From Posidonia oceanica (taxonomy: Eukaryota > Streptophyta > Magnoliopsida > Alismatales > Posidoniaceae), in NCBI GenBank assembly GCA_037176725.1, contig JAZBRS010000035.1:52090001-52154000 (forward strand): DNA of 64,000 nt, given 5' to 3'. The notes under the pieces are model-generated. The model was not told where the DNA came from. It made no database searches and worked only from the letters and a program-made list of their open reading frames with translations. Below, one piece after another: positions 21,537 to 32,978 of this stretch (the first letter of the stretch is position 1; each line of letters opens with the position of its first letter). A program made the position numbers and the translations under genes.

Positions 21537-23430
21537 ATATGTACCTTTATACTGCACTATCACTCTAGGCCTTAGTTGTAGGGAATAAAGGAAGATCTGA
21601 AACACCTTAAAAGACTTGCCAAGGGGATTGTCCACGGGGGTCAAAACTAAAAGACTTGCCACGGGGATTGCCCGCGGGGGTCAAACTTAAAAGATGGATA
21701 GCTAATGTTTCCGACGACCACTCAATGCGAATGCAATACAATGCGAATGCAATACAATGCGCTATGCATGGATGTGTGTTGACGGGAATGCGAAAGAGGT
21801 GGTCATGATATGCAATGCATGTCCCTTGGTAATGAGGTTCCTTTATCATCGCTGGCTTTAATTTGTATACCAGGTTGGCTCAGGAATTTTTCTCACCACT
21901 TAAGGCAGACTGACATATGCGTGAATGCAATTTGTCATAATCAGGTGCCCGTTCCTCGAGCGTAGCCTACACTCTCCAAGGGGACCGTCGTCTTATGATA
22001 CGCGGGTTGGTGAGCGAGAGGTCCATGATGCTCCCAAGTAAAAGGGGATTGATCTCTTCTCCGCTGGCCGCGTTGGCTCTATTTGTCACAATTAGGTATC
22101 TTTTCATCGAACATTGCCTACATTCTTGATAGAGACCGTCGTCTTATGACCTAGAATCAATGAACGATGAGTCCAATAATACCATTGGCTTTATTCGTCA
22201 GAATCAAGTGTCCATTCATTGAATGTTGCCTACATTCTCAGCGGGGACCATCATCTTCTGACCCGGGAGTTAGTGAACGATGGGTCCACTAATACCGTTG
22301 GCTTGATTTGCCAAAATCAGGTGTCCTTTCATCGAATGTTGCCTACATTCTCGACAGAGACCGTCATCTTCTGACCCGGGAGTTAGTGAACAATGGGTCC
22401 ACTAATACTGTTGGCTTTGCTTTGTTAACCCGGTGGTGCTCCGAGGTACCTGCTTTTGGATTGTCTTACTTTGTTTATCCGGTTGTGCTTCAGGTTCTTT
22501 GCTTTAGTTACCCGATTATGCTTCGGGGTTCTTTGCTTTGGTGACCTAGTTATGCTCTGGGGTTCTTTGCTTTAGTGACCTGGTTATGCTCTGGGGCTTA
22601 ACTAAAAGACTTGCCGAGGGGGTTGCCCAAGGGAGTCGAACTAACATTTAAAAGACTTGAGCTGGATCAAACATCCAACACTCAGAGAAAAATGAGCTAG
22701 ATCAGACATCCATCACTCAAGGATTGAGCTGGGTCAAACATCCAACACTCAAGGATCGAGCTGGATTTATCCAACACTCAAGGATCGAGTTGGATTATCC
22801 AACACTCAAGGATTGAGCTGGATTATCCAACACTCAAGGATTGAGCTGGATCAAACATCCAGCACTCAAAGATCGAGCTGGATTATCCAACACTCAAGGA
22901 TCGAGCTGGATTTATCCAACACTCAAGGATTGAGCTAGATTATCCAACACTCAAAGACCGAGCTGGATTATCCAACACTCATGGATTGAGCTGGATTATC
23001 CAACACTCAAAGACCGAGCTAGATTATCCAACACTCATGGATTGAGCTGGGTTACCCAACACTCTAGGATTGAGTTGGATTATCCAACACTCAAGGATTG
23101 ACCTTTGGGTGTTGGTCAATGGGATAGAACTGAAATTTAAAAGACTTGCCGAGGAGGCTGCCCAAGGAAAAACTGAACTAAAACATCGCCGAGGGGGCTG
23201 CCCAAGGAAAAACTAAAATAAAACACGCCGAGGGAGTTGCCCAAGGGAATAAAAGGATACTTCTTTGGCTTTGTTTGCCCGATTGTGCTCTGGGGTTCTT
23301 TGCTCTCCGGGGGCTCAAAAATCATGATGGCATCATCCCCATGTGCACTCTAGCTTGTAGAAACCTCTGGAATTAGAAGAAAATTGATTTGGAGGCTTTC
23401 TGGCAAAATTCAGCATTTTAAGTTGCTCTG
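21537..23430. repeat. Tandem-repeat-rich 3' untranslated region of element C
   Basis: Successive arrays: AAAAGACTTGCC(A/G)AGGGG units near 21,607, 21,646, 22,607 and 23,133; about 110-bp units (TTGCCTACATTCT...GACCGTC core) in about three to four copies at 21,960-22,412; a short CTCTGGGGTTCTTTGCTTT array at 22,430-22,600; and about 28-bp GAGCTGGATTATCCAACACTCAAGG units in some 15 copies at 22,640-23,102. Arrays at this position are typical of Tat/Ogre elements and can seed satellite DNA. Confidence 0.85.
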
Positions 23431-23689
23431 AAGTATTGGACGCTACATTTTTCTACGTCCAACATATGACGCAAGAATTTATTACGTCCAACATCTAAAT
23501 TGTCATCTGGGTGTACGACGCTATTCTTTACTGCATCCAACGTATGACAGAAACAATTTTAGCGTCAAACGTCTCGAGGCCCTTTAATATAGTGTGCTCC
23601 TCTTGGCTCCTCACCTTCCCACTCTTAACTTCTTCCTTCTTCTTCTCCGGCGACAGTGACTCTCCTCCACCTTCGAACTCCTCCGACAT

Positions 23690-26600
23690 GAGGCGGTGGG
23701 CGTCGTTCGCACGCATTTGGCAGCTAAGGCACGGTCTGCGGCGACTTCGGCGTGTGCGGCATTTGCGGCCACTGTGACCGGCGGTTCCAGCGACATTTAC
23801 AGGTATGCTCTTCCTCCCTTGCCATTCCCCCTTTCTCCGGCATGATGCCCTGATTCCTGTTGGTTTCTTCCCCTTTTTTCAGTTTATGCCGAGATTTGGC
23901 AATGCATACATGAGGCCGAAGAAGTTGGCCCGGACGGGGGAGGGCCCGTCGACGTCCGACAGGCCTGAGCCGACTCTAGTGAGTGTGCCGGAGAAGCCTG
24001 AGGTGGCGGAGCCAGTGGTGGCGGAACCAGAGGCGGTGATGCCGGCGATGGATGAACCAGGGGTGACGACACCGGCAGACGTTGGAGAGTCCAAGGCGGC
24101 GATATCGGCAGACGTTGAGGAGTCTGAGGCAGCAGTATAGGCAGACGTCGAGGAGCCTGGGTGACGAGTAGTTCTAGTGGCTCGGAGAGTTCTGACTCAT
24201 CGGCCACCCTTGGTGAGGACTCCGAGAGCACTGGGTCTGACAGTGAGGACTCCGGTCCTGCAGAGGAGGCGACCGCGCCAGTAGTTGAGGACGACTCTTG
24301 GTACCAGAGGATCTTGGAGTTCGTTCGCTTGGAGGCGAAGGGCGAGGCTGGCACTCCTCCAGACTTCACTCAGGTTCACATACCCCGTGACGAGGTGCAG
24401 GCCTCGGGTCCACGTAGGGATGCGGCCCGGGCCGAGTTTGTAGTAGCTGCACTGGCGAGCAGAGGACAGGTAATCACATTTTCCATTCGAATTCAATTTA
24501 TTATCATATTTGACTTGATCTAACAATTTTCCTCTCTCTTGCAGAGTCGGGCTCTCGCCGTCGTACGTTGCCACTGGGGTCAGGTCCTCAGGTGCTACCG
24601 GATGTTGGCACCTTTCTAGCATGAGCGGCTTCGGCAGATGGGGTTTGGACACTTCCTATCCATTCCTCCTTTCCAGCTTGAGTTGGGGCTTCTGGAGTCT
24701 GCAATAGAGCACTACCACCCCCATACAAGCTCGTTCGTGACCCGGGTTGGCGAGTTAGTCCTTTCTCTGGAGGACATGGCCCGGCTGACTGGCCTACGGG
24801 TGATGGGATGTCCAGTGACTGGCCTAGTACACTCCGACTACTCCTCTATGATGGCGAAGTTGGTGGGGAGGAGCGTCGTCATGTACGGGCTCCGCGTTTT
24901 TGTTACTACCTCGGCAGTTCAGCGCGTCGAGGACTCCCAAGAGACAATGACGGAGCCTGGGGAGGACGCCGATCAGCAGCTCCACACCTTTCTTCTAGTT
25001 TTGTTCGGGGACTTGCTTTTCAGCCACGCCACTTCATGGGTTTCAGCAATGTTCCTGCCCCTGCTTGCCGACTTAGATCGAGTAGGGGAGTACGCTTGGG
25101 GAGTCGCGAGCCTGTCGTTCTTGTACACCGTGCTCTTCAAGTTTTTCGATGGTAGTTCCCGTCAGCTTGGCGAGAACCTGCCATTCTTTCAGGTATATAA
25201 ACTTTCTTTGCTTATTTAAGCTTCAAATATTATTTACTTAGCATGCTCGACTGATGATTTGCTTTCTTTTTACTTGCAGATGTGGGTATGGGACCACTTT
25301 ACTTTCATGTGGCCCATCCCACCTTCAGTTCCCGAGGCGGGGATGCCCTTCCCGTGGGGACTACACTGGAGTCAGGCCGCTCATGCACTTGAGGTGGTCA
25401 CCGGCCATCGCTATGTCGGGAATCTCTTCTTTGAGATGTTGGTTCCTGCCTAGGTAATATGCTCCTACTGATATATTATTCTTCTTTTGATTTACTGATT
25501 CCCTGTCTGCTTTTCAAGTGATCTGGCGTCCTTACGCCGAGGGGGAGCACGAGGATGTCCCTGAGATAGCTCGGGACCGGACAGTTTTCAACCAGGACAT
25601 CTGGCTCCACTGCTGGAACCACTGCCACTTCCAGCAGATCAGCCGGGCACTTAGGCAGTTGGGTCACCGGCAGATTCAGCCTCAGGCTCACTCGTTCCGA
25701 GTTTGGCATGAGGTACGAGGGGGAGGTGGACGTGCTCACCACTGGTTTGACACCTACGGTCCACAGTTGCTAGACTAGGTTCGAGGTGGCTCCACCACTC
25801 CTGTTGATGCGACTGCTGAGGACGAGCTGGCTTGGGCTAGGTGGATGGATGACCAGTTTAGCGAGCTCATGGTCTTCCATCGCTCCCATTTTCTAGGACG
25901 GTCGAACCTTCCCATGGGTGACACCGCTCCAGATGTGGCAACGATGGCTGTGGGCGAGCTGTGGGAGTCCGTCCGCTCTCACAGGATTCAAATGGAGATA
26001 GTGGTGAGTATTTAGCTTTGTGTTTCAATTTGTATTGTTTGTATTTCTTGGCAGCTAACTTGTTTGGGCTTTGCCCCTTGCAGCTGAGGACTACTAACGA
26101 GCACAGTCAGCGCGAGCGCGACCTGGTTAGGCACGTTGCTGAGTTGACCGAGGAGGTTGAGTGTCTACGAGCCTCTGCTTCTCAGGTTTGCATTTATTTT
26201 TATAGCATAGTTGTTTGCCTTGAAAATTGTGCTAATTATGCCTTCTTTGCTTTTGCAGCCTTCGACTAGTTCTACCCCTCCACTGGGTCATGCCGAGGAG
26301 ATTTCCCACCTTCAGAGTATGGTAAGTATAGCAGTATACTTTGCCTTTATATTTCTTGATTCAGTTCTGACTATGGCTCTGGCTTTTGCAGATTGACGAT
26401 CTTCAACGGGAGTTGGAGCAGACTACGGCAGGTGCCTTGGAGCGTGCTTTACGCCTTGAGGAGCAGCTGAAGGAGGTACGTCGGCTCGCTGAGGAGAGGG
26501 CTACTGAGATTGCCCGGCTTGCTGCACAGCAGCAACCTCTACCAACGACTGATTCGGCCGCAGAGATTGCTGAGCTGAGGAGGCAGCTGGAGGTGGCTCA

Positions 26601-26971
26601 GAAGGTATAACTTGCTCTTCTGCTTTTTAAATTCATGTGCTTGCTTATGCTAATGGCTTGATGCTTCTCCTCTGTCTTTTCTTGTAGGAACGAGATATGG
26701 ATCGTGCAATGGCAGCTCAGTTCGAGACCGAGACGATGCATTACCGACGGGAGGCCGTAATTGGTAGTGTTTCCACTGGTCACCGAGTTCCTCCTCCTCT
26801 GTTGTCTGCGTCGAGGCATCGCTCTGGTAGCCATCGTCCACCGGTTAGGGGGTCTCGAGCTACGTCACAGGCTTCCTCAGGTGGCTCAGTGCGTTAGTCA
26901 GCACAGCCCCTTGCAGCTCCTCCTTCAGTTCCTCCTTCAACTCCCGAGGGCGAGGGGGAGAGTGCCACTTA
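23690..26971 (+). pseudogene. Antisense plant mobile domain (PMD) gene, multi-exon
   Basis: Plus-strand gene inside minus-strand element C. Proposed exons with GT/AG borders: to 23,802; 23,883-24,469; 24,545-25,192; 25,280-25,453; 25,519-26,003; 26,084-26,185; 26,259-26,321; 26,392-26,604; 26,688-26,971. The protein has an acidic/serine-rich N-terminus (start ATG 23,886), a PMD core (PPFQLELGLLESAIEHYHP, VGELVLSLEDMARLTGLRVM, GCPVTG) in exon 3, a WVWDHFTFMWP segment, and a coiled-coil C-terminus. PMD occurs in host MAIN/MAIL1-type proteins and in transposons. Decay: in-frame TAG at 24,138, 24,616, 25,451, near 25,776 and near 26,896, all where CAG fits, and a one-base loss near 24,160. Exon edges are my prediction. 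Confidence 0.72.
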
Positions 26972-27022
26972 GTTGTTGCTGTTCTCTTTTTCTTTCTTTT
27001 CTTTTTTTTTCTTTTTTTTTTA

Positions 27023-27135
27023 CTTGACAGCACTTGTACTTCAGGGGTATGCCCTGGTGATATTGTTAGTTGTTGCTGCTTTTCTTTTTCTTTTCAGCAC
27101 TTGTACCTCAGGGGTATGCCCTAGTGATATTGTAG
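27023..27135 (+). repeat. Tandem duplication after the PMD gene
   Basis: Two copies of a segment containing CAGCACTTGTAC(T/C)TCAGGGG, starting near 27,028 and 27,097, in what would be the 3' untranslated region of the PMD gene. Confidence 0.8.
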
Positions 27136-27586
27136 AAAACTCATATTTATAAACGATAAAGATTTTCTGCACACTTAGCAAACTTGTCAAATGTTTTCTT
27201 TTTTCTTTACCTTTCTCTAAGTTGAAAATGAACTAAGATAACCAATAATCGGGGGAGCACCTCCAAATAATGGCTTTTAATTCAATTTAACTTGAAACAA
27301 GCTTAATTACGTGTAATAATATGCAAATGACAGAGTTATGAAGAAAAATTTCACCTACGAGCTTTAATTCTGAATTCTGCGACTGTTGGCGCTTTAACAA
27401 GTTAATAACTTAATGTAAACTACAACATGTGATTGTGGATAGCTCGGAGGTCCAAAAAAAGGAAACCAACACCTACACGTGTATTTCGACTTATAGAAGC
27501 CTCTAGAGCTGGTAGAAATTGGTTTGGCAATTTGTCCGCGGATTTGGAGGCCCATGAGCAAAGTTCAGCAACTTAAGTTGCTGAAA

Positions 27587-27832
27587 AACGTTGGATGCAA
27601 CTTTCTATGTGTCTAACATACGACGCTAGAACCGATTGCGTCCAACAACTCTAATTTATTTTTTCCTTCTTTTTTGCTACGTTGGACGCCAAAACTGGTT
27701 GCGTTCAATGAACGACGCAAAAACAGATTGCGTCCAATAAATTCTTATTTATTTTTTTCTTTTTTTGCTATGTTGAACGCCAGAATAGTTTGCGTTCAAT
27801 GTATGACGCAAGATTTTGCAGCGTCCAACATA
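27587..27832. repeat. Three paired-hairpin modules
   Basis: Modules at 27,588-27,650, 27,680-27,740 and 27,772-27,832 with stems of the GTTGGACGC/GCGTCCAAC type, spaced about 92 bp. They lie between the PMD gene and gag. Two further modules occur upstream of the PMD gene at 23,436-23,497 and 23,512-23,572. Confidence 0.85.
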
Positions 27833-28129
27833 TATCAATAGTTTTCTGCAGAGAAACTTAAACAAAATCAAATTAGACCATCTAAGGTGCCCCTTGCCCC
27901 TAGTCCAAGGAAAAATAATAAATAAATATGTACATATATTGCTTGAAATAAACTTAGGTGGAAGATAATAAATCTGGCCTCAAATTTGTTGTCTACATGA
28001 AGATGGTATCGACTCATAAGCGAGTACCAAGTGACCGTCCTGAATAGGAGTGGTCAAAACGCGACGCGGAGTCGCTAATGCCCTAGATTTTTTTATCATC
28101 AGCCAAATTTGCTATCAATTTCATGAGGT

Positions 28130-29569
28130 GATGTTGGTTGAGTAGATTTTACCCTACCAGGTCATAGACGAAGTCCTTGAAGACCCAGCAGTCTTCTAAA
28201 TTGTGCCCACGTCTCCTGTGGTACTAACAATATTTGCTTCTGTCGCAGTTCGCCCCTTCAGGTCTTCAAGGTGGGAGGTCAATTGCTCGGGCCTCTATCA
28301 TTTCTACAAACATGTCCGTCAGCGTGACCGGGATAGGAGAATAGCTTGTGCGCTTTGGTCTCTTGGACTGCTGTTGTGGAGTTGTATGATGGTAGTTGCC
28401 CCTGGCGTCACAACTTGATGAAGGGACTCAGTATCACCTTCTATCTTCTGAAATTCATGCATATTTTCCTTCATAGAAGCAGATACCTCGTAGAGTGTAA
28501 TCACAGAAGGGCAATAGGCATTTGCCAACCCCTTTTTCATTGTGCCAGTAGCGTTTGCAATCAATGTCTGAATAACTTGTCTTTCCAAGATGTTCAGGCC
28601 TGATTTGGGAGCCATCTCCCGCCATCTATTTGCAAAGGTGACCCATTCTTCACTCGGCTTCATGGTCTCCCTGCTCAAGTTATGAAAGGTTGGCTTCAAC
28701 TCGATCTTGTGTTGATATTTGGTCAAGAAACACTCCTTGATCTTGTTGAAGCTGCTGAGGTCGTCTTCGGAGAGGGTAAGGAACCAATCCATGGGCTCGC
28801 CTTCCAATGAATAGAAGAAAAGGTGGATGATAAACCCCAAGTCATGGAAGTACAGAGCTGACTCCATTTGAAACCGGACGATGTGGGTTTGTGGGTTGGT
28901 GGTCCCATCAAACTTAAGCGTCTTTGAATACTTGAAGCCAGGAGGAAGCTGAAATGGTGGAAATTTGCCCATGTCAAAAGTTGGGGGAGCTTGTGTCTGA
29001 ACCCCCAAGAAATTTAAGACCTTCCTCATTTCTGCTAAATTGCTGAGCTCGCCATGAGTTTGAGAATTTGATACTTAATTGGCATGTGGCTGTCGATTGT
29101 CACCTTGAACATTCATACCCAGCTGAAGAGGAATCTGGTGACTCTGCTATGGTTGGTTAGAGAATAAGGGATCGGCTCTTCTACCATTAGGCCGCTACTG
29201 TGGCTGCTCAACGAACAAAGGATTGGACCTTTCTCGGAATCCTCTTGGTGAGTCGTTTCCTTGCCCCTGGTGTTGGGTATCTGACGGTGCATTTCCATGC
29301 TGTCTCTGCTATAAATTCTCGGGGATGTGGCTTGCAACAGACCTTCATAGTCTTTTACCAGCGAGGTGTTGATCTTGATGGAGATCCTCATCTCTTTGAT
29401 TTGACGAACTGGGATGATTGTTGTCACTATAAAGGAAGCGACACAATACTTGATATTGGGCCGAGTCGGGATCCAGTTCCTCTCCAGTGGTTGGATCGAA
29501 TAACCTCATGATGGGTTCCTCCTTGGGCATGCTATCTGTATCTAAGTAGCTACTTTCAGATTCAGACAT
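28130..29569 (-). pseudogene. Gag of element C
   Basis: Minus-strand Gag starting at ATG 29,569 (MSESESSYLDTDSMPKEEP). The acidic and Q-rich N-terminus has in-frame TAGs where CAG fits. The capsid core runs from 29,029 to 28,319 without a stop: FKYSKTLKFDGTTNPQTHIV, LEGEPMDWFLTLSEDDLSSF, FLTKYQHKIELKP, EEWVTFANRWREMAPKSG. After a frameshift, a zinc-knuckle-like motif reading YC, stop, YHRRRGHNLEDCWVFKD lies at about 28,235-28,175, with TAG replacing CAG. The match stops near 28,130 and no protease or polymerase follows. Confidence 0.82.
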
Positions 29570-31645
29570 TTGGCTCAGCTTTTCTTCACTTCTGCTTAAG
29601 TTCAGTTACAATAAGTGTAGGATGCCGATAGCAGCAGCGTCCAATGTATGACGCAAAAACAGATAGCGTCCAACACCCCTGTCTTCTGTTGGTTAGTTTA
29701 ACCAATGCAATCAATGCTTGACTATGCAGAAATGACTACCACAACTCCCTGGAACACACTCCTTGTATTTTTAGATATAATCTTAGCAAATGGCAAGCAA
29801 CTAATGCACTGATTGGCTCTAAAGTAAAATGGCAGTGTAGGACGCTGACAATGATAGTGTCCAATGTTGGACGTTCTAAGTTACAACGTCCAACACTTCA
29901 AGTTGTTTGCTAAACTGATCTTTGTACTGCCAAATGCTACTTTGAGAGATATTTCTTGATGAACAAAATCCTTGTGTTCTTGAGGATCACAGGACCATAT
30001 AAGGACTCTCTTTTTTTCTTTTTTTCTTTTTTCCTTTCTTTTTCTTTCTGGTTTTTTTCTTTTGCTTCTTTTCGTTTCTATTTTTTTTACTTTTTTCCTC
30101 TCTTTTTACTTGCTTTTTTTTCTCTCTTTTTTACTTGTAAAGGGAAAATATTACAACGCTTACACTTTGGTAGACAAAAGAAAGAAAAGAAACAAGACTT
30201 ACAAAAGTTCTTTATAGCCTAATACAAGCTTCTATGAAAAGAAAAGGACTCAAAAATAAAGTTCAGATGACTTGTTTATACCCCTGTTCAATCATTCATC
30301 CTGCAACATTCAACAATTCCAAAAAATACCCAAGGAATTAAAGAAATAAACAGAGAATGTGTTGGACGCATATAATACTGCGTCCAACGTAGGACGCAGA
30401 TATTTGTAGCGTCCAACACCCTGTAACAGAGAGCTGTACAGAAATACTTTCAAACAGCGATTAAAAATTTTGACTTTTGGATTTCGCTTTGTTATTAGTG
30501 TTTTAAACCTATGTGACTCTCAGGGCACCTTAAGGCTTGGGCATGGCTTGTCTTTGGGGGTTGTCTATGGATCCTCACAAATAAGACAAAATATTTCTCT
30601 TCTTTGGTACTGCCCTATCTCAACTCCTGAGAATCTTTGGGGAGCCTGAGCACACTTAGGTCCCTACCCCGTAGAGGTAGAGCCCAGTGTACTCAGGATT
30701 GATCGGGTCCCTCACGTGTCAATCACAATAACAATCAAGATAAACAAACTACTGAAGGGGAGAGGGAGAATGCAAATCTTAACTTGGGTTTCTAATTAAC
30801 TTTCACAAAGGATCAAGGGATGATGTAGTGACCCTTGTGAAAGCTAATGACAACACAAACACCTTCCTTAAGCCTTTGCAACAGGGGTGCTTAGGACATA
30901 AGTGGTTATTTATGTAATCCAAGAAAAGACCAAATCAAATTAGTTCCCAATCGAGGGCCATACAAGTCACACAGAAAACTCGATTTTTATTTGGATTTTT
31001 GAAAAGCACCCAAGGATTAAGGCTCCGGTCCCTACGGCAGAGCCGATCACCTCACACCTCGTTCCTTGGCTCAGTTATAAAAAGAAAATAAAGAAAGATT
31101 TTAAAAATAGAATGAATCCTGTCTAGATGTGTAAGATGCAACAAGTGATAGCGTTTTATGTAAGACGCAATGCTTATTAGCGTCTAACACACAAACAGGA
31201 GGTATTTTTCAGAAAACTAAAACAAGAGATTTTTTTTACTCAAACACCCCTTTATTCCAGAGAATCAGAACAAAAGAAGGGGGTGATTGCATGCATTTTT
31301 TTACATATAAAATCTTAACAAAAGAAATTACAAAAGAAAATGCAATAAATAACAGAAAACTGGCCAGATGCGTATGACGCTGGAATAGGCTACGTCCTAT
31401 GTAGGATGCTACCCAGCACAGCTTTTAACACACTGACAGACCAGATTTATTTAAGTAAGAGATAGAAGCATGCTTTTAAGTGTATAAATAAAGGACAAAC
31501 AGTAAGAGGGTCGTGGTGCCTCAAAACACTACGAGAAATTTCGCCACGACCTCGAAAAAAAATCCGCAAAAATTAGATAAGAGTTGCAAAGGAAAAGTAC
31601 GAAGAAGAAGAGAATACTCACCTAACACGGGAGCACTTCTAGCCA
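29570..31645 (-). other. Leader of element C with hairpin modules
   Basis: Non-coding stretch between primer-binding site and gag. Paired-hairpin modules are at 29,617-29,675, 29,836-29,898, 30,361-30,420, 31,132-31,192 and 31,371-31,432; the module at 30,361 has a perfect 10-bp stem GTTGGACGCA/TGCGTCCAAC. A T/C-rich low-complexity run lies at 29,999-30,135. No gene was recognised. Confidence 0.75.
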
Positions 31646-31662
31646 TCCCACTGTGATCGCCA
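31646..31662 (-). other. Primer-binding site of element C
   Basis: TGGCGATCACAGTGGGA on the minus strand, three bases after the LTR end CATGTCCACA. It resembles Tat-lineage sites and the decayed site of element B at 39,657-39,678. The tRNA partner was not verified. Confidence 0.8.
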
Positions 31663-31665
31663 ATC

Positions 31666-32877
31666 TGTGGACATGGGGTTTTTTGTTAGGAGAAGCTTGT
31701 TGTGTCTATTGGTGCTTCCTCGTCGTCTCTTTTTGTATCCAACTCCGTCACTCCACAGGTGACGGAATTGGTGTGATCGCCACTCTCGGTTCGCTTTCGC
31801 TGGCCCTCGAGACGTCTTGGGAGATGTGATATGGTTGAGGGTTCTGCTATCTTGAGACAACGCCTGCGTTGCCCAAGGGTGCCCGTGTTTGGTGAGTTTC
31901 TTCTTCTTCTTCTTTTCCTTGCAAAACAGATTTTAAAGATGCGGATTAATAAAGTGTAGTATATGATTCAAGGAAAATAAACAAATGTCATGAAATAAGA
32001 AAAGAAAAATACTTACCCGAGGGGTTTTATCCCCCCGATTGCAACTATGTATGAATGCCTAGCTACAATAATATATGAAATGAAATGCTTTGCTATACTA
32101 CGAAATTAAACATATGATATGAAAAGAAAAGGAAAACTAAAGAAAGCCCCCTTTTATCTATGCACAGAATGCAAGAGGTGTCGACATGATGTCACTGACG
32201 ACAGAGGATGACTCAAGCTCTCTCAAAAACTCTTTCTCCACATAACTTCTCTCAACATTCTAGCTCAAAACACTTTCTACTTGCTCTCAATAATTCTTCT
32301 AAAATTGTATTCCTCTCTCTAGAAAATCCTCAAAATCCCTCCTAAATCCGTCCTCAATCCCCCCTTGACCTAGTGGGGGTACCCCTACTTTTATAGAAGC
32401 ATGGGAGGAGCAAATAAGGACACAAAGGCCAAATCAGCAACTTTCCTGTTTCAGAAGTGTTGGACGCTGACCGTTACAGCATCCAATGTTGGACGCTGGA
32501 AATCTCAACGTCCAACGACCCTCCGAGGCAAAGATGCCAGGATCAAAGAATATTCCTCAATAAGTGGCTGATTAATGACCATTAAAGCCAATTAAGGCCT
32601 TGACTAGTCAAAGGACCTTTAGTGGAGGCAAAGCATGAAATTTGATTTTAGCCAAATATGGTAAGTTTGGGGAAACAGAAAACCAAGTTGTTGGATGCCA
32701 TGAATCACAGTGTCCAACACACTCAAATGCAAACTTGCCAATTTTGGCCTCTCAATCTTAGGGACAAGTGTTAATAAGTTGGATGAGGGTACTTGAGCTA
32801 GCCAAAGAGCTTCTAGAGGTGACCTAATGCAACAGACTGCACTACCATGAAGGGAGTGCCAAAACGGGGTATCTACA
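31666..32877 (-). repeat. Right (5') LTR of element C
   Basis: On the minus strand it starts TGTAGATACCCCG (32,877) and ends CATGTCCACA (31,666). TATAAAA is at 32,395-32,389 (minus). One full module (32,460-32,518) is shared with the left LTR. The second module (32,690-32,720) is reduced to one hairpin, whereas the left LTR keeps two. Confidence 0.88.
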
Positions 32878-32946
32878 ATATGTACCTTATACTGCACTAT
32901 CACTCTAGGCCTTAGTTGTAGGGAATAAAGGAAGATCTGAAACACC
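32878..32946. other. ~70-bp sequence shared beyond both LTRs of element C
   Basis: The sequence just outside the right LTR (to GAAACACCTTA) is nearly identical to the sequence just inside the left LTR (21,537-21,606). A true 5' LTR should be followed by unrelated target DNA here. The simplest reading is a leftover of a second element copy sharing this LTR (tandem arrangement), with the rest deleted up to the Athila sequence. Confidence 0.8.
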
Positions 32947-32978
32947 TTAGCAATTAAAAAAAATTAAAATTTAAAATA

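Larger units (their letters stand above)
20703..32945 (-). mobile_element. Tat-like retrotransposon 'C' with antisense PMD gene
   Basis: Order on the minus strand: LTR 32,877-31,666, primer-binding site 31,662-31,646, leader, gag 29,569-28,130, a region with the antisense plant-mobile-domain gene (23.7-27.0 kb, plus strand), tandem-repeat-rich 3' untranslated region (23.3-21.6 kb), and LTR 21,536-20,703 cut by element D. Polymerase sequences are missing. Antisense extra frames and repeat-rich 3' untranslated regions are known from Tat/Ogre-type elements, and the layout fits. The left LTR lacks its last ~400 bases (the part equivalent to 31,666-32,070). Confidence 0.75.
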
